DNA of 64,000 nucleotides. It comes from Sphingomonas sp. dw_22 (GTDB lineage: Bacteria; Pseudomonadota; Alphaproteobacteria; Sphingomonadales; Sphingomonadaceae). Every line of letters begins with the position of its first letter. Positions within the stretch are counted from its first letter, which is position 1. A model generated the notes under the pieces. It had not been told where the DNA came from and did not search any database. It worked only from the letters and a program-made list of their open reading frames with translations. The translations under genes were made by a program, and so were the position numbers. The stretch lies in contig NZ_JAAVVE010000020.1 in the NCBI RefSeq assembly GCF_018449795.1, positions 1 to 64,000 on the forward strand. The letters run 5' to 3'. Shown here in pieces: positions 26,850 through 36,215 of this stretch.

Positions 26850-27485
26850 TCAGCGGGTGCCTTCCTTCAGGCCCAGCAGCTGCCACTCCCAGCGGAGCCC
26901 CTGTCCGAATCCGCCGCCCAGCTCGGCGAACAGATTGGCGACGTCGTCGGCCGTCTCCGTCCGGCCCCAGTCGCGCTGGAGCTCGCTGACATAGGAGGCG
27001 ACGGTGAGCGGGCGCGCGCCCATCTGCATCATGCGCTGCACGGCGCGCTCATGCCCCTCGACGCTGCCGCCGCCCGAAGCATCGGTGACGATATAGACCT
27101 CATGCCCGGCCGCGATCGCCGAGAGCACCGGCATGGTCAGGCAGACTTCGGTCCAGAGGCCCGCCATCACCAGCTTCTTCTTGCCGCTAGCCTTGACCCA
27201 GTCGCGGACGCGTTCGTCGTCCCAGCTATTCAGGCCGCTGCGGTCGATCGGAACCTGCTCGGGATGCACGGCCTGGATCTCCTGGATCAGTTCCTGCCGT
27301 TCGGCGAAGGCGGTGGTGAACAGCGTCGGCACGCCGAAGATCCTGGCGCCCTTGGCCAGCATCACCGTGTTGTTCACGATCGTGTCGTTGGCGTGCGAGC
27401 GCACGGCCAGCAATTGCAGATATTGATGGTCGATCAGCAGGAGCGCGTGATTGTCGCTCGTCAGCAGGGTGTCGTCGGTGGGCAT
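26850..27485 (-). CDS. Isochorismatase-family cysteine hydrolase (YcaC-like)
   Basis: A 211-residue hydrolase of the isochorismatase-like superfamily. Catalytic elements are visible: the Asp in ALLLIDHQYLQLLAV, a Lys-containing middle segment, and the nucleophile Cys in MAGLWTEVCLTMPVLSAI, with VYIVTDASGG after it as in YcaC. YcaC-type enzymes are of uncertain substrate. The ATG at 27485 follows AAGGAA 7 bases upstream. It lies behind a broken pirin gene and a divergent LysR regulator, a common three-gene grouping in proteobacteria. Confidence 0.85.
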   Translation of the reverse strand: MPTDDTLLTSDNHALLLIDHQYLQLLAVRSHANDTIVNNTVMLAKGARIFGVPTLFTTAFAERQELIQEIQAVHPEQVPIDRSGLNSWDDERVRDWVKASGKKKLVMAGLWTEVCLTMPVLSAIAAGHEVYIVTDASGGGSVEGHERAVQRMMQMGARPLTVASYVSELQRDWGRTETADDVANLFAELGGGFGQGLRWEWQLLGLKEGTR

Positions 27486-27616
27486 GATGCATTCCTTTCG
27501 GGCGCTCGCTGGGTTTCCGCGCGGACCAGCGTCCGGCGGCTGGAGACGGAGCGAGCGCACGCCGTCCCGATGGCGATGGAAGGGTGCCCCGGTCCCTTGC
27601 CGGACCGGGGCGGGGA

Positions 27617-28478
27617 TCAGGCCGCGATCGTCGCGAAGCGGCCGTTGTTGAAGTCGTCGATCGCCTGGCGGATCTCGGCCTGGCTGTTCATCACGAACGG
27701 GCCATGGCCGGCGATCGGCTCGTCGATCGGCTCGCCGGTGAGGACGAGCAGGGTCGCCTCGCCGAAGCTCTGGAGCGTCACCTCGCTGCCCGCGCGATCG
27801 AGCAGCAGCATCTCAGCATCGCGGAGCGGCTCGCCCTCCACCGTGACATGCCCATCCAGCACGACCAGCATGGCGGTATGCCCCTCGGGCAGGTCCAACG
27901 TCAGCGCGCCGGTTCAGCCGCACGTCCCACACGTTGATCGGGGTGAAGGTGCGCGCCGGTCCCCTGGTGCCCAGATAGTCGCCGGCGATGATCCGCGCCC
28001 TGCCCGCGCCGCCCGGCAGATCGACCACCGGCACATCGGCGGAGAGGATGCCCTGATAGCCGGCGGGCGCCATCTTGTCCCTGGCGGGCAGATTGACCCA
28101 GAGCTGCACCATCCGGAACGGCCCGCCCGCTTCGGCATAGGCCGGAGAATGATATTCCTCATGGATGATCCCGCCCGCGGCGGTCATCCACTGGACGTCG
28201 CCGGGTCCGATCACGCCGCCATTGCCGGCGGAATCGCGATGCTCGACTTCGCCGTCATAGACGATGGTCACCGTCTCGAAACCGCGATGGGGATGTTGGC
28301 CGACGCCGCGCCGCTCGGTCGTCGGCGCGAACTGGTGCGGCCCCGCATAGTCAAGCAGCAGGAACGGGCTGATATGCGCGCCGAGGTCATGATAGGAAAA
28401 CAGCGAGCGGACCGGGAAACCGTCACCCACCCAATGGCCGCGATCGTTGCCGTAGCGGCCGAGTATCTTCTTGCGCAT
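27617..28478 (-). pseudogene. Pirin-family protein gene, frameshifted
   Basis: The pirin protein is split between two frames. Codons from the ATG at 28478 encode the N-terminal cupin (HPHRGFETVTIVYDGEVEHRD, with the metal-binding His residues; GGIIHEEYHS) and run to NVWDVRLN near 27908. The C-terminal cupin (LDLPEGHTAMLVVLDG to the stop at 27617) is in the next frame. The joint is near 27900-27910, where the minus strand reads CTGAACCGGCGCGCTG; two missing bases would restore a 287-residue pirin of normal length. Pirins are cupin proteins, some with quercetinase activity. The gene is either truly inactivated or carries a sequence error; the frames on both sides look well conserved. Confidence 0.8.
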
Positions 28479-28579
28479 CGAACTTCTCCGTGGCGGCCGG
28501 CGAATGGCTTGCCGGTTGCCGTTGATGCAGAGATAAGCGCAGGACGTTAGCGGCGAAAGATTGCGACACTCGACGCAGC

Positions 28580-28595
28580 GTCCTATCCACAGGAC
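28580..28595 (+). promoter_or_regulatory. Hairpin covering the LysR ribosome site
   Basis: GTCCT (28580-28584) and AGGAC (28591-28595) can pair across a 6-base loop. The right arm contains the AGGA ribosome site of the LysR gene that starts at 28599. It could also be a DNA operator for autoregulation. Confidence 0.3.
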
Positions 28596-28598
28596 GAT

Positions 28599-29531
28599 AT
28601 GCAGGATCTCAACGACCTCTTCTATTTCGTCCAGGTGGTCGATCATGGCGGTTTCGCGCCTGCCGGCCGAGCGCTGGGCATCCAGAAATCGAAGCTCAGC
28701 CGCCGCATCCTGCTGCTGGAGGAAAGGCTGGGCGTGCGCCTGCTCAATCGCTCCTCGCGCCGCTTCTCGATCACCGAGATCGGCCGCGAATATTATGATC
28801 GCTGCGCCGCGATGCTGGTCGAGGCCGAAGCCGCCGAACAGGTGATCGCCCAGGTGCGCGCCGAACCGCGCGGCGTCATCCGGATCAGCTGCCCCACTGC
28901 CCTGCTCTCCTTTCAGTTCGGCGCGCTCGTCGCCCGGTTCATGGCCGAGCATCCGGCGATCGAGGTGCATCTGGAGGGCACCAACCGGCGCGTCGACGTC
29001 ATCGCCGAAGGGTTCGATATCGCGATCCGCGTGCGCTTTCCGCCGCTGGCGCCGAGCGATCTGGTGATGCGCCAGTTGGACGAGAGCACACAATGCCTGG
29101 TCGCCAGTCCCGCGCTCGTACCGCAGGCGCCCTTGTCTCCCGCCGATCTCGCCGGCCTGCCCAGCCTCGATCTTGGGCCGCCGCAGCGCGAGCATGTCTG
29201 GCACCTGCGCCATGAGGACGGCCGGACGGCGGCGGTGCGCCACGCCCCTCGCCTGGTCACCGACGACATGCCGGCATTGCGCGATGCCGCCTATGCCGGT
29301 GTCGGCATCGTCCAGCTCCCGATGATGATGATCTGGGAGGATCTCGCCGCCGGCAGGCTGGTCGAAGTGCTGCCGGGCTGGCATCCGCCCGCAGGCATCG
29401 TCCATGCGACATTCGCCTCGCGGCGCGGGCTGTTGCCCTCGGTGCGGGCGCTGCTGGATTTCCTCGTCCGCGAATGCGCCGCGCAACGGCTGCAGGCGGA
29501 TAAGTCGCTCGGGCGCGACGATCTCGCCTGA
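28599..29531 (+). CDS. LysR-family transcriptional regulator
   Basis: A 310-residue regulator. The N-terminal winged helix-turn-helix is visible at residues 1-60 (LNDLFYFVQVVDHGGFAPAGRALGIQKSKLSRRILLLEERLGVRLLNRS), followed by a periplasmic-binding-like effector domain (RGVIRISCPTALLSFQFGALV; GFDIAIRVRFPPL). The gene is divergent from the pirin and isochorismatase-like genes with about 120 bp between, the usual layout for a LysR regulator controlling its neighbours. The effector is unknown. Confidence 0.92.
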   Translation: MQDLNDLFYFVQVVDHGGFAPAGRALGIQKSKLSRRILLLEERLGVRLLNRSSRRFSITEIGREYYDRCAAMLVEAEAAEQVIAQVRAEPRGVIRISCPTALLSFQFGALVARFMAEHPAIEVHLEGTNRRVDVIAEGFDIAIRVRFPPLAPSDLVMRQLDESTQCLVASPALVPQAPLSPADLAGLPSLDLGPPQREHVWHLRHEDGRTAAVRHAPRLVTDDMPALRDAAYAGVGIVQLPMMMIWEDLAAGRLVEVLPGWHPPAGIVHATFASRRGLLPSVRALLDFLVRECAAQRLQADKSLGRDDLA

Positions 29532-29534
29532 GCG

Positions 29535-30872
29535 TTACCGGTTGCCGCCCCCAGCCCGCGCGCCGAACCGCGAGCGGAAATCGCCCAGGTCGATCGTGAA
29601 ATCGTCGCGGCGCAGATAATCGGCGTCGGTGAGCTTCGACATGCCGTCATGCCCTTTGTACCAGGCGGCATAGTCCTTCATCTCGGTGCTGAATTTCCCA
29701 TAATGCGTCGAATAGGTGCGGACGCGCACATCGGGCTTGTCCCCATCCAGGTGGAACGTCATCAGCCGCAGCCAGCCGTCGCCGAGCGTGGCGCCAGCAT
29801 CCTTCCTGCCGAGATCCTTCGCCACCTGCCAGCGACCCTGATAGTCGGCCATGATCTGGTGGACCGCATGCCCATATAGATTGGGCTCGGCGCGGTAGCC
29901 CTGCCCGCCGATATGGCCGCTCAGCACCATGAAGATCTGGTCGTGCCGGCTGATGAACTTGTCCCACAGCATCTGGGGATTGTTGTCGCGTGGATCGAGG
30001 ATGCTGTTGTCCGGGTTGGAATTGTCGTCATGCTCGCCGGCACGGTCCAGATAGTCATGGGTCGTGACGATCGTCGGCACCCCGGGGAAGCGATAGAGGA
30101 CGCGCTCGGCCCAGGCCAGGGACTCGTCCGGCGCCTGATATTGCAGGCCGATATGGAGGAACTTGCACGAGCCGGCGGTGAAGACCTGGGCACTGTCGGC
30201 GCCACCGTCATGGGACGCGACATACCAGGCCTGCCCCTTGAAGAATTCCGATTGATCGGAAAAGGCCGACTGGAAACCTGCAACCCCGCCGAGATGACGG
30301 ATGCCGGTCTTCAATCGCCCCCGCTGTTCCGGCTGCGCAGGATGTTCGGGATCGGTCCACAGCGCATCGAAATCATGATTGCCCGGCACCACCGAGAAGG
30401 GCAGCTTACCGGAGAGAAGCCGGAAGCCCTTGATGGCGGTCGGGATCTCGAAGGAACGGGTCTCCTTCCTGGGAGATTCGGCGACTTCGGAACTCTGCGA
30501 GTTGGGCATGCCCTTGAAGCCGCGTTCGGCGTGCCCCGGATCCATCCAGAGCGAATAATGCTGCCAGACATCGCCGAGATGCGTCGCGAACACGATATCA
30601 CCGCCGGCGCCCTTCGCGTGATCGGCGATGTACCGCATCTGCTCGAAGAACATCTCGGCGCCGTCGACCGGATAGCCGGTCGCCTTCTGGTGCTGATAGT
30701 CCACGTAATTCTGCGTGTCGGGTATGACGGCGATCGTGAATTCGCCGCATCCCCGCTGCTGCCGCGGCGCGGCGGCGGCAACGGGCCCCGGCAGCGGCGA
30801 GGCTCCCGGCAGGAAGACCGCGACGGCCATCGAAGCGCACGCCGCGCGAAAACGGAAACCGCGATTCGTCAT
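29535..30872 (-). CDS. Exported metallophosphoesterase
   Basis: A 445-residue calcineurin-like phosphoesterase. A signal peptide is present (AACASMAVAVFLPGASPLPGPVAAAA). The metal-binding motifs follow in order: AVIPDTQNY, ATHLGDVWQHY, VPGNHDFDALW, VTTHDYLDR and LSGHIGGQGYR. The substrate may be a phosphomonoester or diester in the periplasm; it is not readable. It is the last gene of the minus-strand series TonB receptor, phosphoesterase, cytochrome c, metallophosphoesterase, and starts 34 bp after the cytochrome gene. Confidence 0.87.
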   Translation of the reverse strand: MTNRGFRFRAACASMAVAVFLPGASPLPGPVAAAAPRQQRGCGEFTIAVIPDTQNYVDYQHQKATGYPVDGAEMFFEQMRYIADHAKGAGGDIVFATHLGDVWQHYSLWMDPGHAERGFKGMPNSQSSEVAESPRKETRSFEIPTAIKGFRLLSGKLPFSVVPGNHDFDALWTDPEHPAQPEQRGRLKTGIRHLGGVAGFQSAFSDQSEFFKGQAWYVASHDGGADSAQVFTAGSCKFLHIGLQYQAPDESLAWAERVLYRFPGVPTIVTTHDYLDRAGEHDDNSNPDNSILDPRDNNPQMLWDKFISRHDQIFMVLSGHIGGQGYRAEPNLYGHAVHQIMADYQGRWQVAKDLGRKDAGATLGDGWLRLMTFHLDGDKPDVRVRTYSTHYGKFSTEMKDYAAWYKGHDGMSKLTDADYLRRDDFTIDLGDFRSRFGARAGGGNR

Positions 30873-30906
30873 CTGTACCTCATCGGAGCGTGGGATCGGG
30901 AAGCCG

Positions 30907-31290
30907 TCACGGCCTGGCGCGGGCCGCCGACGGTGCGAAGGCCACGCCGTTGGCATCGAGTATCGCCGCGACGATATCGGCCGCCTGCTCCGCCGAGAGC
31001 GATCCCGGATCGTCCTGCGGCATCGAGAGCTTGATCTTGGAGAACAGTTCGGCCGGCTTGCCGCGCCACTCCTTGTCGAAGCGGACGCCGATAAGCGGCG
31101 GGGAATCGTCGATGCCTTCCATGTCGGGGCCATGGCAGGCAGCGCACCGCGCAGCGTAGAGCGCCCTGCCCTGCGCCGCCCCGGCGCGCGCATGGCCGCC
31201 GGATACGCCGCTCCGCGCGGCGCTTTCGCATGCGGGCGTGGAGACTATCCACGCCGCGCACGGAACCAGGAACCAGGCGGCACGCACCAC
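30907..31290 (-). CDS. Exported c-type cytochrome
   Basis: A 127-residue protein with an N-terminal hydrophobic signal (AAWFLVPCAAWIVSTPAC) and one heme-binding motif CAACH at residues 49-53. The axial Met is probably in KIKLSMPQDDPGSLS, and the protein ends with a typical cytochrome c helix (LSAEQAADIVAAIL). I start at GTG 31290, two bases after the stop of the phosphoesterase gene; a longer frame exists but lacks a signal peptide. A monohaem periplasmic electron carrier between two phosphoesterase genes is unusual, and its partner is not known. Confidence 0.75.
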   Translation of the reverse strand: MVRAAWFLVPCAAWIVSTPACESAARSGVSGGHARAGAAQGRALYAARCAACHGPDMEGIDDSPPLIGVRFDKEWRGKPAELFSKIKLSMPQDDPGSLSAEQAADIVAAILDANGVAFAPSAARARP

Positions 31291-31292
31291 GC

Positions 31293-32738
31293 CTATTCCA
31301 CGCGCTTGCGCTTGCCGGGCTCCTGGACGGGCACCTGCTGCTCGGCGCCGGGAATGGGCGGCGCGGGCAGGTTCGCGGCGGCATAGTTCGCGCGGCGCAG
31401 CACCTCTTCCGTACCGGGCAGGACCGGCGGCTTGCCGGCTGGATCGCCGAAACGGAACGCCGCGGTCAGGTCGCCGAAGGCCTTGCGGCGCCAGTCGGTG
31501 ATATTGGGCTCGCGAACGCCGGTGAAGCGCTCCAGGAATTGCAGGACCGACGTGTGGTCGAACGGCTGGCTGCACACCCAGCCGCCCGCCGTCCAGGGCG
31601 AGACGATGATGCACGGCACGCGAAAGCCGCCGCCGATCGGCAGGCCGCCCACGAATTCGCTCGCCGTACCCGCGGGCGGCACCGGCGGTGCCACGTGATC
31701 GAACAGCCCGTCATTCTCGTCATAGTTGAGGATGAAGACGGTCTTGGCCCACACGTCCGGATTGACGGCGAGCTCGTTGAGCCTGCGGGCGATGAAATCG
31801 GCGCCGGCGGCGGGCATGTTGTCGGGGTGCTCGTTCGCCTCGGCGCTGGGGAATATCCACGAGACGGGCGGCAGGCGATCGTGGAGCACGTCGTTCGCGA
31901 ACCGCTCCTCGTCCGAGTCGGGCAGCCCCTTCACGGCGAGCGGCGAGCCGGCGGGCGCATCCGCGAAATGCGGGAAATATTTGAACATGTTATGGGCACG
32001 CTTGCCCAGTTCGCCATATTGATAGACGCGCCAGTCGATGCCGGCCGCTTCCAGCCGCTCGGCATAGGTCGTCCAGCGAAACCCTTCCGGCGGCTTCTTG
32101 TTGCTGGTGACCGGGCCGCCAGCCTGCCCGTCCGGGTCGATGGTGCCGGTCAGGTAATAGAGCCGGTTGGGCCAGGTCGGCCCCATCACCGAGCAGTGAT
32201 AGGCGTCGCAGATCGTGAACGCCTCGGCCAGCGCATAGTGGAACGGAATGTCCTCGCGCTTGAAATAGCCCATCGTATAGGGGCCGTGCGCGCCATCCAC
32301 CGCGCGGTGCGCCGGCAGCCACTGGTCCATCCTGCCGCCGTTCCAGGCCTGGTGCTGGACCTTCCAGGCATGGCTGGTCGAAGGCAGCTTCTGCGCATTG
32401 GTCGAAGCGGTGTCGAGGTGGAACGGCAGCATATGGCCGTTCGGGTTCTCCGCATCGGGCTGGTGGAACACGCTCTTGCCGCTGGACAAAGTGAGCGCGT
32501 GCGGGTCGCCGAAGCCGCGCACTCCGGACAGCGTGCCGAAATAATGGTCGAACGAGCGGTTCTCCTGCATCAGCAGGACGACGTGCTTGATGTCCTTGAG
32601 CGAACCCCGGCGGCTCGGCGTCTGCGCCATCAGCTTCTGCACATTGGGCGGCAGCAGCGCGGTAGCGGCCGCCAGCGAGGCGAGTTGCGCCGCGCCGGTG
32701 AACAAGCGGCGGCGCGTGAACGGAGGCGTATTCGACAT
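31293..32738 (-). CDS. Exported phospholipase C/acid phosphatase-type phosphoesterase
   Basis: A 481-residue enzyme of the phosphoesterase family that includes phospholipase C and AcpA-type acid phosphatase. The start has a twin-arginine signal (FTRRRLFTGAAQLASLAAAT), so it is exported folded. The catalytic N-terminal motif is HVVLLMQENRSFDHYFG, and later metal-binding residues appear in LNYDENDGLFDHVAPP and DHTSVLQFLERF. It would release phosphate from phospholipids or other organophosphates outside the cytoplasm. It lies 37 bp after the TonB receptor gene and is followed immediately by the cytochrome gene. Confidence 0.88.
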   Translation of the reverse strand: MSNTPPFTRRRLFTGAAQLASLAAATALLPPNVQKLMAQTPSRRGSLKDIKHVVLLMQENRSFDHYFGTLSGVRGFGDPHALTLSSGKSVFHQPDAENPNGHMLPFHLDTASTNAQKLPSTSHAWKVQHQAWNGGRMDQWLPAHRAVDGAHGPYTMGYFKREDIPFHYALAEAFTICDAYHCSVMGPTWPNRLYYLTGTIDPDGQAGGPVTSNKKPPEGFRWTTYAERLEAAGIDWRVYQYGELGKRAHNMFKYFPHFADAPAGSPLAVKGLPDSDEERFANDVLHDRLPPVSWIFPSAEANEHPDNMPAAGADFIARRLNELAVNPDVWAKTVFILNYDENDGLFDHVAPPVPPAGTASEFVGGLPIGGGFRVPCIIVSPWTAGGWVCSQPFDHTSVLQFLERFTGVREPNITDWRRKAFGDLTAAFRFGDPAGKPPVLPGTEEVLRRANYAAANLPAPPIPGAEQQVPVQEPGKRKRVE

Positions 32739-32775
32739 GCGTAGGTTTCCTTTGCCCGGAGGTTGATGGGCGCGC

Positions 32776-35700
32776 CTAGAAGCGCGCGCGGATGCCGAAT
32801 GTCCCGTTCCGCCCGTTATGGACGTAGATCGCGGTGTGATCGGCCAGCGTGCCGGTCTTCGCCAGGCTTCCCGGCACGATCACGTTGACGGACTTGTTGA
32901 GCAGGTTCGAGATCGAGAAGAACGTCTCCACCGAGTTCCTGCGATGGCGATAGAAACGATAACTGCCGGACAGGCTCATATCCAGGCGATCGTCGAACCA
33001 GGAGGGGGTGGTGCTGCGATATTTGTCGCCGGTCCAGACGCTGTTCAGGTACAGCTTCACCGGCCCGCCGCTCCACGACAAGGAGAAGGTTGCGATCTTG
33101 TCGGCAACGCGCACGACCGGAATATCGGGGTGATTGTACATGAACGAGCCGCGGATCGACAGCTTGTCGAACGGCTTGGGCAGATAGTTCATCGAATGGT
33201 TGAACTCCACCTCGACGCCCTTGATGTTGACCGCGTTGCCGGGAACCGTGGTGGTGGTGATGAAGGTATAATCGGCATAGTCGGTGCCGGTGTAGCCGAC
33301 GTCCTGCGCGGTGAGTTCCTGCTGCTGGAACAGGCCCTTGACCCGGTTCATGTAGACTCCGACCGCCACGATGCCGACCGGCTCGAAATAGCGCGCCAGC
33401 CGCGCCGAGAAATTGTCCGATATCGCGGGCTTGAGGCCGGGATTCGGCTGGGAAACCGTCTGGTTGACCTCATCGACCACCGTGACGCCGGACAGCACGT
33501 CGGGCTCCGGCCGCAGGATGGTCCGGCTATAGCCGAGCTGTAGCTGGGTCTGATGGTCGAACTCGTATTTCAGCGAGGCGCTGGGGAAGAAGAACGAATA
33601 ATCGGCCTCGCGCGCGCCCATCGGGTTCGTCAGATACTGATATTGCAGGCCCTCGATCGTCGTCGCCCGGCCCGTGCTGGCCGAAACCGCATAACCGGCC
33701 GACTCCACCGCCCCGGCCGACAGCGGATCGAAGCCGAGCGTCGTCGTCCCGGTATGCTCCCAGCGCACGCCCGCCCGGACCTTCAGCTTCCGGGTCAGCT
33801 CGGCGGTGCCCATCAGATAGACGGCCTTGGTATTCTCTTCGTAATGCGACTTGTTGGCGACGTTGGCGGCATACCAGTTCGCCGCGGTCAGCGTGTGCTG
33901 CCACTCGCCCGGATTCTGCCTGTACATCTGGTAGAGCTTGGCCAGGCTCGGCGTATACAGATAGTCGGAGCCGGAGAGCGTGCTGATGCTGCCGCTGCTG
34001 TCCCCATAGGAAAGCTGGCTGCTGCTCTGGACCGCGCGCAGGAACTCGGCATTCGTCATCGGGCCGGTATATGCATAGAGATTGTTACCGGACGTATCGT
34101 CGAACTTGTAGATCGCGTCGGCGATCTTGAAGCCGGTCTTGAACTCGACCGGCACCCCACCGAACACCGAGTCATAGGTCAGGTTCATCGCCCCGGCCTT
34201 CAGATAGGTTTCGGCCGTGCTCCCGTTCGTGGTGCGGATGGTCGGCGTGCCGGCCAGGGTATAGGAATCGGGGTTGCTCCAGTCCTTGCCGCTGGTCTGG
34301 GTGATGTCCCAATCCGCGTCCTTCAGGCTCCCGGCGCGCTGCGCCGAGAAATTGCCGACCGACGACAGGGCACTCGTCATGGTGACGACCTCGCCCCGTT
34401 GCGGCGTATCATAATAGCTGGTCGCGTCCGAATAGACGAAATAGCCGTCCAGCTTGACGTTCTTGTGGTTCCACTCGAAGCTGGGCGCGACGAAATTGCC
34501 GTTATTGACCTTGAATTGGGTCGAGCTCGTCGTCGCAAGCGTCTTGGCCGTCGCCGATTGCTGCGTGGTGAAGTCATAGTACGGATCGCCGGCCACGCCG
34601 GCCGAGCGGATGCCGGTCGTGTAGGTGGGCGTGATGTCGCTCTGATAGACGCTGCCCCGCGAGGCCATGCCCATCACCGAAAGCACCAGATTGTCGGTGG
34701 CCTTGAAGTCCAGGCTGAGCGTCGCGGAAAGGCGCTGGGTCTCGCGGCCTTCCGCTTCCGGCGCGATCGCGGTGATCCCTAGCGGATCGGGACTCTTGGC
34801 CGTGGGCACATAGTTGCGGCTGAGCGTGATCTGCTCGCGCTCGATATAGGTATCGGTCTTGCCGATGCTCGCCATCACGCCGAGGCGATGATCGAAGAAG
34901 CTGTTGGCGTAGCTGATCTGGCCGTTGGGCAGGAACCGCTTGCGGCCCCAGCCGCCGTCCTGGGGACCGGTGCCGGTCTTGCCGTCCCACATATCCTCGT
35001 GCGTGGCGCCGCTGAGCTGCACCGTCAGCAGGCCCCGCTTGCGGTCGAAGGCGCGCTTGGTGCGGATATTGATCGTGCCGGCCGGCGCGTTGGCATCGAC
35101 GTCGGCGCTGGTGGTCTTGGATATCTCGATCGAATCGATGCCCGCGAGCGACATCGCCTCGAAGCTGAAGACGCGCGCCGAGCCTGCGCCGGTATTGGCG
35201 TCGGCGGAGACCAGGTTCATGCCGTTGAGCGTGACCGTCGTATAATCCTGCGGCAGGCCGCGCAGATAGACGTTGATCGCGGTGCCGTTGGTGCCGTCCG
35301 TATCCACGCCGGGCATGTATTTCAGGAATTCGGCGGGGTTGCCGTCGCCGATGTCGCCGTAGGAATCGGCGGAGAGAACCTCGGTGATGTCCATCGAGCG
35401 GCGCTGCTGCATGATCGCCTGGGCGTCGCCCTCGCGCACGCCGCCGACGACGACGATCTCGCTGTCCTTCGCCCGGTTGTCCCGCCCGGCCTCGTAGAGG
35501 CTGAAATCGAGCTTCGCGATTCTGTCGGGACGGATCTGGACGTCGGCCGTCTCATCGGCATAGCCGGTGAACCGGACCGTCACCCTGGCCGGGCCGGCCG
35601 GAAGGTCGCGCAGGCGATATTCGCCGCTGTCGCCCGAGGTGGTCGTGGTGCGATCGCCATCCGCAGCCACCACCTCGACGATGGCGTCGCGCAGATATTC

Positions 35701-36105
35701 GCCGGTCGCGGGATTGACGACCTGGCCGGAGACCGTCCCTTTCCCGCCCTGCTCCGCCTGCGAAGCGGCCGATGCATTCTGCACGACCATGATCGAGCCG
35801 TTGCTCGATTCGATCACCTTGAGATGGATGGGCTCGACCAGCCGCCGCGCGGCCTCGACTGCCGTCATGCGCCCTTTCAGGCCCGAAGCCCGATGCTTCG
35901 CCACCACTTCCGCAGGGAAGGCGATCCGGACATTGGCCTGCTGCGCCAACTGGTTCAGCGCGCTGCCGAGATTTTGCGGAGGAATGCTGAAATCGACGAG
36001 ATTCTGGGTAGGAGACGCGACGGCCGCGGCACTCGCCGGCAGCGCCGATGTCGTGCTGGCAGCCAATATGGTCGCGCCGAGAAGGGCGTGGCGAAGCGAA
36101 GACAA
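32776..36105 (-). CDS. TonB-dependent receptor with STN and carboxypeptidase-like domains
   Basis: A receptor of about 1109 residues. Behind the signal peptide (HALLGATILAASTTSALPASA) is a secretin/TonB short N-terminal (STN) domain (FSIPPQNLGSALNQLAQQANV), which interacts with FecR. Then come a carboxypeptidase-regulatory-like domain (GTVSGQVVNPATGEYLRDAI), the plug (YLRGLPQDYTTVTLNGM; IEISKTTSADVDANAPAGTI) and the barrel ending in FGIRARF. I prefer the TTG at 36105, which has GGGG upstream and puts the signal peptide at the N-terminus; an ATG at 36159 adds 18 residues. It belongs with the FecR and FecI genes upstream and the phosphoesterases downstream, suggesting import of a phosphate ester or another polymer product. 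Confidence 0.88.
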   Translation of the reverse strand: MSSLRHALLGATILAASTTSALPASAAAVASPTQNLVDFSIPPQNLGSALNQLAQQANVRIAFPAEVVAKHRASGLKGRMTAVEAARRLVEPIHLKVIESSNGSIMVVQNASAASQAEQGGKGTVSGQVVNPATGEYLRDAIVEVVAADGDRTTTTSGDSGEYRLRDLPAGPARVTVRFTGYADETADVQIRPDRIAKLDFSLYEAGRDNRAKDSEIVVVGGVREGDAQAIMQQRRSMDITEVLSADSYGDIGDGNPAEFLKYMPGVDTDGTNGTAINVYLRGLPQDYTTVTLNGMNLVSADANTGAGSARVFSFEAMSLAGIDSIEISKTTSADVDANAPAGTINIRTKRAFDRKRGLLTVQLSGATHEDMWDGKTGTGPQDGGWGRKRFLPNGQISYANSFFDHRLGVMASIGKTDTYIEREQITLSRNYVPTAKSPDPLGITAIAPEAEGRETQRLSATLSLDFKATDNLVLSVMGMASRGSVYQSDITPTYTTGIRSAGVAGDPYYDFTTQQSATAKTLATTSSTQFKVNNGNFVAPSFEWNHKNVKLDGYFVYSDATSYYDTPQRGEVVTMTSALSSVGNFSAQRAGSLKDADWDITQTSGKDWSNPDSYTLAGTPTIRTTNGSTAETYLKAGAMNLTYDSVFGGVPVEFKTGFKIADAIYKFDDTSGNNLYAYTGPMTNAEFLRAVQSSSQLSYGDSSGSISTLSGSDYLYTPSLAKLYQMYRQNPGEWQHTLTAANWYAANVANKSHYEENTKAVYLMGTAELTRKLKVRAGVRWEHTGTTTLGFDPLSAGAVESAGYAVSASTGRATTIEGLQYQYLTNPMGAREADYSFFFPSASLKYEFDHQTQLQLGYSRTILRPEPDVLSGVTVVDEVNQTVSQPNPGLKPAISDNFSARLARYFEPVGIVAVGVYMNRVKGLFQQQELTAQDVGYTGTDYADYTFITTTTVPGNAVNIKGVEVEFNHSMNYLPKPFDKLSIRGSFMYNHPDIPVVRVADKIATFSLSWSGGPVKLYLNSVWTGDKYRSTTPSWFDDRLDMSLSGSYRFYRHRRNSVETFFSISNLLNKSVNVIVPGSLAKTGTLADHTAIYVHNGRNGTFGIRARF

Positions 36106-36215
36106 AATGATTTCCCCCGGACGATTGGACTCTGGATGACGGCAGCGATCGCCGCTCATGGGTCCGGATGCGCGAGGCGGTGGAAACCGCTACAGGGGAG
36201 GAAATAATTCCGGCG

